NCBI RefSeq assembly: GCF_030268085.1
Contig: NZ_BSDE01000004.1
Location: 124,001-188,000 of the forward strand
Length of the DNA: 64,000 bases
Source of the DNA: Geothrix limicola
GTDB lineage: Bacteria; Acidobacteriota; Holophagae; Holophagales; Holophagaceae
Direction: 5' to 3'
Below, piece after piece: positions 43,401 through 49,785 of this stretch (positions within the stretch are counted from its first letter, which is position 1; each line of letters starts with the position of its first letter). Under the pieces are notes generated by a model. The model had not been told where the DNA came from. It did no database searches and saw only the letters and a program-made list of their open reading frames with translations. The translations under genes and the position numbers were made by a program.

Positions 43401-43666
43401 CCAGAGAAGAAGCCTTCCTTGACCACCACCACGCGGTACATGCCGAGGGGCAGCAGGGGGGCCCGCCACTCGCCCTTGGCATCGGTGCTGAGGGTGCGGT
43501 CGGCGAAGAGGGCGGGGGAGGTGATGACCACCTTGGCCCCGGCCACGGGACGTCCGGCTTCGTCACGGACGAGGCCGTTCATGGAGGCGGAGGCCTGCTG
43601 GGCCACGGCCGCAGTGGCGGCGAGGCAGCAGGCAAGCGCGGTCACTCTGCTTGTGAATCGGTTCAT
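40487..43666 (-). CDS. Oar-like TonB-dependent receptor
   Basis: The 1059-aa protein has a signal peptide (ALACCLAATAAVAQQ), a carboxypeptidase-regulatory domain (about 28-115: ASMNGLVRDEAGRPVAGAKV), a plug (PTIRGGSTNNTMYQVNGAQV, GGAINVTTKTGSDEFHGSIR) and a long 22-stranded barrel ending VTASFGFRF. Such Oar-like receptors are common in Acidobacteria and replace the SusC type. TonB energises uptake of large ligands. The neighbours suggest a glycan or oligosaccharide, but no SusD-like lipoprotein is present. A second barrel gene lies immediately upstream. Confidence 0.92.
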   Translation of the reverse strand: MNRFTSRVTALACCLAATAAVAQQASASMNGLVRDEAGRPVAGAKVVITSPALFADRTLSTDAKGEWRAPLLPLGMYRVVVVKEGFFSGEIRDIHLGLGVVSRQDLTLRTQTVATATVEVVSEGVALPKTDTKIASNFSQEELATIPTQDRGFFGAAMLTPGVVNDTNTYRPTIRGGSTNNTMYQVNGAQVKNESRGYFGGENWFVEDNVEDVQVILSPLNARIGRVLGGAINVTTKTGSDEFHGSIRSSATRLNWKSTRPQDDYRSINQDTISPHYDITLNGPIIPGRLRFALATILVPGGTDTGILAWGVDNNRPLRVARVNGPTWASNINALTQTDPTTGLPTAGSLVPSGYRFTRFDAGTEIARKNDYKYYEGKLTFAINTDHTLEAGYLKADQTKGPTDYYDDLWNTSAIAALGQNTTAQRNLSLVYRGILSSNWFIEGKFNKAKTDQTYGTGDVAQGGDGQKVLAYGTNASGSRVSDGWPFGYFSPGVDGDRNTNANLNVTANLEAFGNHEVDFGVDYYQSQRVSPGGWGTNHALFRAPGMYINGSGNIVIPTIHTGGTNWTSVGESGGGYSGPIPSVMTFLGGGGTYNNDHQALYVNDQWTLNSHWNVMGGLRWEKFIAKDADGSTVFTTSDYSPRVQIRYDVKGDNANLVTFTAARLLGYLPQAFTKYLTKSEEQIEVDRQFTGIAGQPAAGPGDMVGGVDQYGLRFLSLSQFYDLNNYKKVLAFNDTSKTTRIDGSLKVPYMDEYTLGFAHNFKNNSSFRITYVNRSWRRDWAFAQDYTPDQMVLLTDPTHSGLPSMYSQVTRVFNSNELKRDYQGLELDFTVRKSWYTFGGNWTYSRLTGNNEGSDVAGQMIADYGVSGYYSQRQWQVANGKANDFAPYGLLANDQTHRINLFLTTMHPAGAGRITTGWFLRYATGSHFGSTTTVDFNPAIPNLPNDANGVAYPDAPTGYQKYFGGRNANTQNDRWFLNCQINYEVPVWAKLRMFGEIKIDNVLNHFVNSYNTAFNTTDTTGVSHLILDVTRFGTTEPGTTNNYWNDGRRVTASFGFRF

Positions 43667-43694
43667 TCGGGATTCCTCCTCGATCCGGCCGTGG

Positions 43695-44453
43695 CTAGAA
43701 ACGGAATACGTAAGCGATTTCGATGTGGGGGACGAAGCGCGACTTGGTGTCGAGGGAATCCGCGGCCGTGTGTCCGCCCGTGGTATCCGCCACCGTGCCC
43801 GCCACGTGGACGTAGTTCGCCGACGTGTAGTTCAGGAGCAGCACGTTGAATTCCAGGCCTGAGGACTCGTCGATGCGGTAGTGGAAGCCGGCGTAGGGGC
43901 TCACTCCCAGGGCGCTCTTGGTGGGCGTGCCGTTGTAGGTGTCGAGGTAGGTGGCCGCGACGGCGCCGGCGGGGCGGGGATCATAGGGATCGTTCTGGCT
44001 GCTGTAGCCGTCAGAGACCGTGCCCATGACCTGGTGCTTGAAGCGCGTGAAGTTGAACTGCAGGCCGGCGCTCCAGGTCCACTCGGCCTTGGGATCCCGC
44101 TCGTAACCCAGACGCAGGGTCGTCCCATCCAGGCTGTTCTTGCGGGCGTCCGCGGAGTAGCGGGGATCGACGGTCTTCCCGGCGGCGGTGTTCCAGGTGT
44201 CGTAGCGGTACTCCTCGCCGGGCTTGTAGAGGTAGCCCAGCTCGGCGCTGAAGCGGCCGAGGGGATGGCTGTAGCCCACTTCGAAACCCATGCCGAAGAC
44301 GCGGCCATCGAGGTGGTCCTGGAGGGAAGAGGCCTGTCCGGCGACCCGGAACTTGAAGCGGGCGTCGAGGTTGTCCAGCACGCCCTGGGCGGACATGGGG
44401 ACGGCCGATACGAGGGCGAGCGCCGCCGACAGCGTCAATCGGATTGGGTTCAT
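43695..44453 (-). CDS. Outer-membrane beta-barrel protein (252 aa)
   Basis: The ATG at 44453 with GGAGACCC upstream gives 252 aa; an extension to 44504 has no support. A signal peptide (RLTLSAALALVSAVPMSAQ) precedes a barrel (FEVGYSHPLGRFSAELGYLY, WTWSAGLQFNFTRFKHQVMG) ending EIAYVFRF. It is the first gene of the operon barrel-TonB receptor-barrel. Unknown function. Confidence 0.75.
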   Translation of the reverse strand: MNPIRLTLSAALALVSAVPMSAQGVLDNLDARFKFRVAGQASSLQDHLDGRVFGMGFEVGYSHPLGRFSAELGYLYKPGEEYRYDTWNTAAGKTVDPRYSADARKNSLDGTTLRLGYERDPKAEWTWSAGLQFNFTRFKHQVMGTVSDGYSSQNDPYDPRPAGAVAATYLDTYNGTPTKSALGVSPYAGFHYRIDESSGLEFNVLLLNYTSANYVHVAGTVADTTGGHTAADSLDTKSRFVPHIEIAYVFRF

Positions 44454-44757
44454 GGAGGGTCTCCGGGGTGGGGAAGGGAAGAACGGGGGTTGGTGATGCA
44501 TCAATTTGAAAAATTGTCAAGCGTCAATGAATGTCGGTGTTTAGCCCGCAGCCGCGATCCCTGCTTTGGTACGAACACGCACGAACTGCCATCTGGAACC
44601 CTGGTCATCATGGAACTCTACGAATGAAGGCCCGCCAGAAGTAGCCGAAGTTTTATCGGTCTATTTTCACTTTTTGACATGTCTGTACATCGTTTGTTAC
44701 ACGCCGATGCCCACGCGCTGCCGGGGCTCGGAGCCCGGTCGCGCGCGGGGTGGGTTT
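44454..44757. other. AT-richer regulatory region upstream of the TonB/barrel operon
   Basis: This 304-bp gap contains the 36-bp conserved site (44645-44680), a perfect TTGACA on the minus strand (44515-44520), and a small palindrome CAATTT-GAA-AAATTG (44502-44516). No -10 hexamer fits well at 16-18 bp. I see no ORF. Confidence 0.6.
44645..44680 (-). promoter_or_regulatory. Proposed AraC-type operator upstream of the TonB/barrel operon
   Basis: This 36-bp segment matches 48780-48815 at 29 of 36 positions without gaps. On the minus strand the core TGTCAAAAAGTGAAAAT (44663-44679) is followed by a conserved CGATAAAA and CTTCGG. Both copies lie in the intergenic region upstream of a leftward sugar-uptake operon and in the same orientation. 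The surrounding sequence is not obviously conserved, which argues for a functional site rather than a recent duplication. Confidence 0.6.
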
Positions 44758-47268
44758 TCACCAGATCGTGAGGACTTCGCTGCGAAGGGTCTCCAGCAGG
44801 GTCTGCGGGTCGGGCGTGTTTTCCAGGTGCTCGCGGAAGCTCTCGTCCATGAGGCGCCGTGCCAGGCGGGCGAAGAGCCGCAGGTGCGCCTCGCCCACAT
44901 CCTCGCCCGGAAGGGCCAACAGGAGCACGGTGCGGACGGGCGGTTCGTCGGAGGCACCCCAGGCCACGGGCTCGACGAGCCGGAGCATGGCGAGGGTGGC
45001 GCATTCCATGGCGTTCGTCTGGCAATGGGGCACGGCGAAACCGTAGCCCACGCCCGTGGCGAAGACACGCTCCCGGGACCAGATGGCCTCCTCGAGGACG
45101 CGAGGGGCCCGCGTGCGCCCGCTCAGGAAGGCACGTTCCGCCAGCCGCTTGATGGCCTCCTCCTTGGTGAGGCAGGGAACATCCAGCTCCAGCAGCTCGG
45201 CTTCGACGACGGGCCGGGTGGGCTGCCTGGCGCTAGAGGGGCGGAACAGCGCTTCCACGTCCTGGGCGCGGGCGCAGGCCAGGGCCTGCATGGCGAGGTC
45301 TTCGCAGGCGGACGCCTCCAAGGTTCCCACCGCGTGCTTGAGATCGAGGATGGCCGAGGGCGCCACGCTCAGCGCATCGAAACCCAGGCCGACGAGCAGG
45401 GGCAACAGCTCGGGGCGCGCGGCCATCTCGCCGCAGATGCTGACGGGGCGCTGGGCTGCGCGGGCGGCGCGGACGATGCCATCCAGGAGGCGCAGGGTGA
45501 CCGGATGCCAGGCGAACTCGGGGCGCGCCACGGCCGGCAGGTTGCGGTCGGCGGCGAACAGGTACTGCACCAGGTCATTGCTTCCCACGCAGAAGAAGTC
45601 CGCGTGCTGGGCGAGGGCGCCGAGGCTCAGGGCCGCGGCAGGGACCTCGATCATCGCGCCGAGGGGTGGTGCCGGAACCTGGAGCTGGCGGGCTTCTTCC
45701 TCCAACAGCTGACGCACCCAGGCTAGTTCGGAGGCTTCGCTCACCATGGGCACCATCATGCGCAGATGTCCGCCCTGGGCCGAGGCGCGCAGCGCCGCGC
45801 GGATCTGGGTGCGGATGATGTCGGAGTGCTGCGCGTACCAGCGGACGGCGCGCTGGCCGAGGAAGGGGTTGGATTCCAGGGGCAGGCGCAGGTAGGGCAG
45901 GGGCTTGTCACCACCGGAATCCAGCAGTCTCAGGGTGATGGGACGGTCGCCCGCCGCCTGCAGCACGGCGCGGTAGAGCTCGAATTGCTCATCCTCCGAG
46001 GGCGGAACGGCGCGTTCGAGAAACAGCATTTCCGTGCGGAAGAGTCCCACGCCTTCGGCGCCCAGGGCGAAGGCACCACTGGCTTCTTCGGCCAGCGAAA
46101 GGTTGGCGAGGATGGCGACGGGATGCCCGTCCCGTGTAGCGGCAGGTTGCGTCGCATGCCGCTTCAGGCGCTCCTGGTGGATCTTCTGGCCTTCGGATTC
46201 CACGGAGAAATAGCGCCCCACTTCGGGAGTGGCCGCTTCGATCACGATGCCCTGCGCGCCATCGACGAGGAGCCGCGCTCCCGGCGCAAGGGCCGGGGGC
46301 AGCCCGTGGATGCCCGCCACGAGCGGGATGCCAAAGGTGCGGGCCAGGATGGCGATGTGGGAAGTGGGCCCGCATTCGGTGAGCACCATGCCCTTGAGAT
46401 GCGTCCGGTCCAACCTGGGGAACTGGTTCAGGGGCAGATCCCGGGCCACGAGCACGTAGGGTTCTTCGGGGGTCTGCAGCGGGGCTTCGGGGCCCGGGCC
46501 GCCGAGGGCGCGGACGAGCCGCGCGGACAGGCCGCGCACGTCGGCGGCGCGTTCCCGCAGCAGGGCCTGGTCGCTGGCTTCGAGCGTCTTCGCCCAGGCC
46601 CGTCCGGCTTCCAGGATGGCCGACCGGGCCGTGAGGGATTGCTCCTGGATGCCCTGGGCCACAGAGCCGCGCCAGGCGCGGTCCTGCAGCATGCCGCGGT
46701 GGGCTTCGAGGATGGCCCTCAGCGTGGGGTGCTCCGCGTGGGTGGACTCCGTCAGCAGCTCGCCTTCCACCTGGGCCAGCGCCGCGGCGAAGGTCTTGAT
46801 CTCCAGATCGGCGGGGGTGTGCCTGAGGCGCGGCTCCTCGGCGGGCAGGGCCAGGCCCGAGGCGAGGACCGCCAGGCCTTCGCCCGCTCCAGGGCTGAGT
46901 CCCTGGCCCGTCCACCAGAGGACAGAAGCCTTCTGCAGCAGCTGCGGAATGACCGTGCCGATCCCTCCGCTGGAGGGCGCCGCCGGCTCTTCGTCGGATT
47001 CGAGAAAGGCGCCTTCCAGGAAGGTGGAAAGGGCCTCCAGTGCCGATCCGGCATCCTGGCCCTGCACCGCGAGGCGGCAGGGATCTCCGTAGCCGGTGTT
47101 GGTGGCGATGAGGCTGAGGAGGTCGCGCAGGTCGGAGCTCCGCCCGGTCTTCTCGTTGAAGAGCAGGCAGTCCGCCCTGAACAGGTGGGCGCGCTCCCGC
47201 AGGGCCGCGGCAGGCCTCGCATGGAGGCCGCGGACGAGCGGGAAGGCGAACCTGTGCTGGAAGGTCAT
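44758..47268 (-). CDS. PTS multiphosphoryl transfer protein, HPr-EI-EIIA(Fru) fusion
   Basis: The 836-aa protein joins three phosphotransfer domains: HPr (about 1-90, H16 in RGLHARPAA), Enzyme I (about 110-670, phospho-His H304 in GPTSHIAILAR, PEP-binding motifs such as LFRTEMLFLER and GSNDLVQYLFAADR) and a C-terminal fructose/Ntr-type EIIA (about 690-836, H748 in FAVPHCQT). It takes phosphate from PEP to the EIIB encoded next to it. Similar fusions (FruB-like) have other domain orders. It is downstream of EIIC and EIIB in the same operon. No fruK (1-phosphofructokinase) is in the window. Confidence 0.92.
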   Translation of the reverse strand: MTFQHRFAFPLVRGLHARPAAALRERAHLFRADCLLFNEKTGRSSDLRDLLSLIATNTGYGDPCRLAVQGQDAGSALEALSTFLEGAFLESDEEPAAPSSGGIGTVIPQLLQKASVLWWTGQGLSPGAGEGLAVLASGLALPAEEPRLRHTPADLEIKTFAAALAQVEGELLTESTHAEHPTLRAILEAHRGMLQDRAWRGSVAQGIQEQSLTARSAILEAGRAWAKTLEASDQALLRERAADVRGLSARLVRALGGPGPEAPLQTPEEPYVLVARDLPLNQFPRLDRTHLKGMVLTECGPTSHIAILARTFGIPLVAGIHGLPPALAPGARLLVDGAQGIVIEAATPEVGRYFSVESEGQKIHQERLKRHATQPAATRDGHPVAILANLSLAEEASGAFALGAEGVGLFRTEMLFLERAVPPSEDEQFELYRAVLQAAGDRPITLRLLDSGGDKPLPYLRLPLESNPFLGQRAVRWYAQHSDIIRTQIRAALRASAQGGHLRMMVPMVSEASELAWVRQLLEEEARQLQVPAPPLGAMIEVPAAALSLGALAQHADFFCVGSNDLVQYLFAADRNLPAVARPEFAWHPVTLRLLDGIVRAARAAQRPVSICGEMAARPELLPLLVGLGFDALSVAPSAILDLKHAVGTLEASACEDLAMQALACARAQDVEALFRPSSARQPTRPVVEAELLELDVPCLTKEEAIKRLAERAFLSGRTRAPRVLEEAIWSRERVFATGVGYGFAVPHCQTNAMECATLAMLRLVEPVAWGASDEPPVRTVLLLALPGEDVGEAHLRLFARLARRLMDESFREHLENTPDPQTLLETLRSEVLTIW

Positions 47269-47278
47269 GAAGGGATCC

Positions 47279-47581
47279 TCAGCCCTGCAACCGCTCGAAG
47301 ACGGCGACGGGATTCTTGATGGCCCACTGCACGGGCACTTCCAGGACCAGGGGGATCTCCTTGAAGCGGTCCCTTCCCATCACGGGGATGTCGGCGGCGA
47401 AGATGACGGCTTCGGCCTCGAGGAAATCCTCGCCGGTCAGGGCGTTCTCGATGCCCATGGCGCCCTGGGTCTCCACCTTGACCTGGTGGCCGAGCTTCTC
47501 GCCGGTGCGCTCCAGCTGTTCAGCCGCCATGTAGGTGTGGGCGATGCCCGTGGGGCAGGCGGTGACGGCGACGATCTTCAT
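47279..47581 (-). CDS. PTS fructose-family EIIB
   Basis: The 100-aa protein is an EIIB-Fru domain with active Cys9 in VTACPTGIAHTYMAAEQLE. It transfers phosphate from EIIA to the sugar at EIIC. The ATG at 47581 overlaps the EIIC stop (ATGA) and has GGAG upstream; an in-frame GTG at 47587 is less likely. The EIIB and EIIC are separate polypeptides here, whereas many bacteria fuse them. Confidence 0.93.
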   Translation of the reverse strand: MKIVAVTACPTGIAHTYMAAEQLERTGEKLGHQVKVETQGAMGIENALTGEDFLEAEAVIFAADIPVMGRDRFKEIPLVLEVPVQWAIKNPVAVFERLQG

Positions 47582-48615
47582 GGGCACTCCGGAGGGACGG
47601 GCTGTTTCCAGCCTTTGAGCAGGTTCATGGTCAGGGCCACCACCAGGGTTCCCGCGGCGATGGCTATGAGGTAGGCCACCCGGTGTTCGATCACGGGCAG
47701 GACGATGAGCCCGCCGTGAGGCGCGTGATCGCCCACGGTGCCCATCAGGGCGATGACGGCCCCCACCGAGGAGCCCGCCATGATGGTGGGGATGACGCGG
47801 ATGGGATCGGCGGCCGCGAAGGGGATGGCCCCTTCGGTGATGCCGATGACGCCCATGGCCAGGGCCGCCAGGCCGGATTCCCGCTCCTGCTCGGACCAGC
47901 TTGCGGGTCGCAGGAGGGTGGCGAGGCCGAGGCCCAGGGGCGGGATGCAGATGGCCGCGGCACAGGCGCCCATCATGCTGACGTCGCCCTCCTTGATCAT
48001 GGCCACGCCGAAGAAGAAGGCCGCCTTGTTCACGGGGCCGCCCATGTCGAAGGCGATCATGGATCCGAGCAGCAGGCCCAGCCAGATGCGGTGTCCGCCG
48101 CTCAGGTGATGCAGGGCCCCGGAAAGCCAGACCATGAGCCCCTTGATGGGCGGGCCGAGCACCAGCAGCAGCAGGGCGCCGACGAGGGCCGACGTCACCA
48201 CGGGCAGGATGAGGATCGGCATGATGGGCCGGAGGTTGCGGGGCAGGGGCAGGCGCTTGAAGACCTGCACCATCCAGCCCGCCAGCAGCCCGGCAGCGAT
48301 GCCGCCCAGGAACCCCGCGCCCACGGCCTGGGCGATGGCGCCGCCCACGAAGCCGGGCACGAGGGCCGGGCGGTCCGCCATGCCGAAGGCGATGTAGCCC
48401 GCGAGCACGGGCACCACGAGGGCGAAGGCCGCTTCGCCGATGGTGAAGAGGATCTTGAGGGTCGGCGCCTGGCTGAAATCGGGCCCGATGCCGGGACGCA
48501 TGGGGGCAAAGCCGATGGCCACCGCGATGAGGATGCCCCCGCAGGCCACGAAGGGGATGACGTGGGACACGCCGGACAGCAGGTACTGCTTGAGGCGGTG
48601 CAGGAAGGCGGGCAT
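47578..48615 (-). CDS. PTS fructose-family EIIC permease
   Basis: The 345-aa inner-membrane protein has at least eight hydrophobic segments and the EIIC-Fru signatures SHVIPFVACGGILIAVAIGF, AFDMGGPVNKAAF and GITEGAIPFAAADP. It translocates and, with EIIB, phosphorylates the sugar (fructose or a mannose-type sugar, unproven). It leads the operon EIIC-EIIB-HPr/EI/EIIA, divergent from the AraC regulator gene. Confidence 0.93.
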   Translation of the reverse strand: MPAFLHRLKQYLLSGVSHVIPFVACGGILIAVAIGFAPMRPGIGPDFSQAPTLKILFTIGEAAFALVVPVLAGYIAFGMADRPALVPGFVGGAIAQAVGAGFLGGIAAGLLAGWMVQVFKRLPLPRNLRPIMPILILPVVTSALVGALLLLVLGPPIKGLMVWLSGALHHLSGGHRIWLGLLLGSMIAFDMGGPVNKAAFFFGVAMIKEGDVSMMGACAAAICIPPLGLGLATLLRPASWSEQERESGLAALAMGVIGITEGAIPFAAADPIRVIPTIMAGSSVGAVIALMGTVGDHAPHGGLIVLPVIEHRVAYLIAIAAGTLVVALTMNLLKGWKQPVPPECP

Positions 48616-48779
48616 GGAGGCTTCGGAGAGGGGGTCGCTGGGATCCGGTGGTGGGGGCGTTCAGAAGCTAGCAATGCGTCAAGTCTGTCACGGGTGCCCC
48701 ACGGTGAAGCGCGTCGGGCGTACATGTGTATCCCAGGGCCATTCTCGCAATTTACGGGACATGGCCTCCGGAAAACAGC

Positions 48780-48815
48780 CCGAAGATCTATCGCTCCATT
48801 TGCACCATTTGACAT
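48780..48815 (-). promoter_or_regulatory. Proposed AraC-type operator in the PTS/regulator divergent region
   Basis: The partner of the 44645 site (29 of 36 identical). The minus-strand core is TGTCAAATGGTGCAAAT (48798-48814). It lies 25 bp before the regulator's start codon and about 165 bp upstream of the EIIC gene, so it could control both and allow autoregulation. Confidence 0.6.
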
Positions 48816-48839
48816 ACCCTCGGAGGCGAGGGCCGAACC

Positions 48840-49661
48840 TTGAGCGAACCCGTCCGAAACCTGTGGCAGATCCCGGCGGATCCCGAAGACGTGGCCTGGG
48901 GCCTCTACATCACGGGCGTCGGCGCCGGCATCACGGACCTATCCTCTCCCAAGGAGGGCTGGCGCCTGCTCTATCTGGTGCGGGGCGCGGCGAACCTAGT
49001 TCACGGCGGGCGGAAGCAGCGCCTGGAGGCGGGCCACCTCGTGATTCTGAACGCGCAGAAGGGCGTGACGCTGGTGCCCGATCCCCAGCGTCCGCCGCGG
49101 GCCCACCGAGTGGATTGTGCCGGATCCATGCTGGAGCACTGGGCGCGGACCGGCTTTTTTGGGAGCTTTCCCTGCATCCTGCGGCCGGGCTTCGACGAGA
49201 TCCTGCTGGGTCTGGTGGGCTCCCTGGTGGAGCTGGCGCGGCTTCAGCCCCTGGGCGCCAAGCGGCTGATGTCTGGGGTCGTCAGCCACATGATGGCCCG
49301 CCTGGAGACGGTGCGGCATTCGGGCGCCGGGGCCGGCAGCCAGCGCCGCCTGCTGCTGGAGGCCCGGAACCTGCTCGCTGATCCCGAGCACGACCGGCTC
49401 GGCCTCGAATCCATCGCCGAGGAACTGGGCGTCAGCTACTCCTGGTTTCGCCAGGCCTTCCGGCGCCAGTCGGGCCTGCCACCCCAGCGCTTCCGCCAGA
49501 ACCAGCGTATGACGCGGGCCTGCCAACTGCTTTCGGATACGCAACTGCCGGTGGCCAACATCGCGCAGGAGCTGGGCTTCGGCTCACTGTCCTACTTCTC
49601 GCGCGTCTTCCGCAAGGAGACGGGCCTTTCACCCACCCTCTGGCGGAAGACCCGGCCCTGA
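48840..49661 (+). CDS. AraC-family transcriptional regulator
   Basis: The 273-aa protein has an N-terminal cupin-like sensing domain (about 25-110: WRLLYLVRGAANLVHGG, RLEAGHLVILNAQKG) and a C-terminal double helix-turn-helix (about 170-270: LGLESIAEELGVSYSWFRQA, then VANIAQELGFGSLSYFSRVF and FRKETGLSPTLWRK). The start is TTG, with a GAGGG-type ribosome-binding sequence upstream. It is divergent from the PTS operon and is the only specific regulator in the sugar region, so it is the likely reader of the TGTCAA...GTGnAAAT motif. Confidence 0.9.
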   Translation: MSEPVRNLWQIPADPEDVAWGLYITGVGAGITDLSSPKEGWRLLYLVRGAANLVHGGRKQRLEAGHLVILNAQKGVTLVPDPQRPPRAHRVDCAGSMLEHWARTGFFGSFPCILRPGFDEILLGLVGSLVELARLQPLGAKRLMSGVVSHMMARLETVRHSGAGAGSQRRLLLEARNLLADPEHDRLGLESIAEELGVSYSWFRQAFRRQSGLPPQRFRQNQRMTRACQLLSDTQLPVANIAQELGFGSLSYFSRVFRKETGLSPTLWRKTRP

Positions 49662-49671
49662 AAAGTTATTC

Positions 49672-49718
49672 ACCGCGAATGACGCGAATCGCCCTTCGGG
49701 CGCGCGGTGGTTTTTCGT
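49672..49718 (+). repeat. REP-like family A copy, used as terminator
   Basis: ACCGCGAATGACGCGAAT (49672-49689) is identical to the core of the 29985 repeat. It is followed by the hairpin CGCCC-TTC-GGGCG, then CGCGGT and a T-rich run, which can form a Rho-independent terminator for the AraC gene. Confidence 0.7.
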
Positions 49719-49740
49719 TTTTCTCTTGATGGGATAAAGA

Positions 49741-49768
49741 AAGGCGCCCGTCCGGGAACGGGCGCCTT
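49741..49768 (-). terminator. Terminator of the metalloprotease gene
   Basis: AAGGCGCCCG and CGGGCGCCTT form a perfect 10-bp stem with an 8-nt loop. On the minus strand it is followed by TTCTTTAT, matching the direction of the protease gene. Confidence 0.8.
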
Positions 49769-49785
49769 GTCATCAGACCTTGCGA

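Noticed and set aside
39809-43849. 1346-aa open frame opposite the TonB receptor
   Set aside because: An antisense shadow: no domains, Val/Gly/His-rich, and the opposite strand carries a convincing receptor with signal peptide.
44502-44516. Palindrome CAATTT-GAA-AAATTG as a separate operator
   Set aside because: It is AT-rich and short, has no second copy at the PTS operon, and overlaps a TTGACA element; evidence is too thin to claim a site.
48809-48814. TTGACA as a -35 box for the AraC gene
   Set aside because: The -10 would fall just before the start codon at 48840 and no TATAAT-like sequence is there; the hexamer is part of the repeated operator motif.
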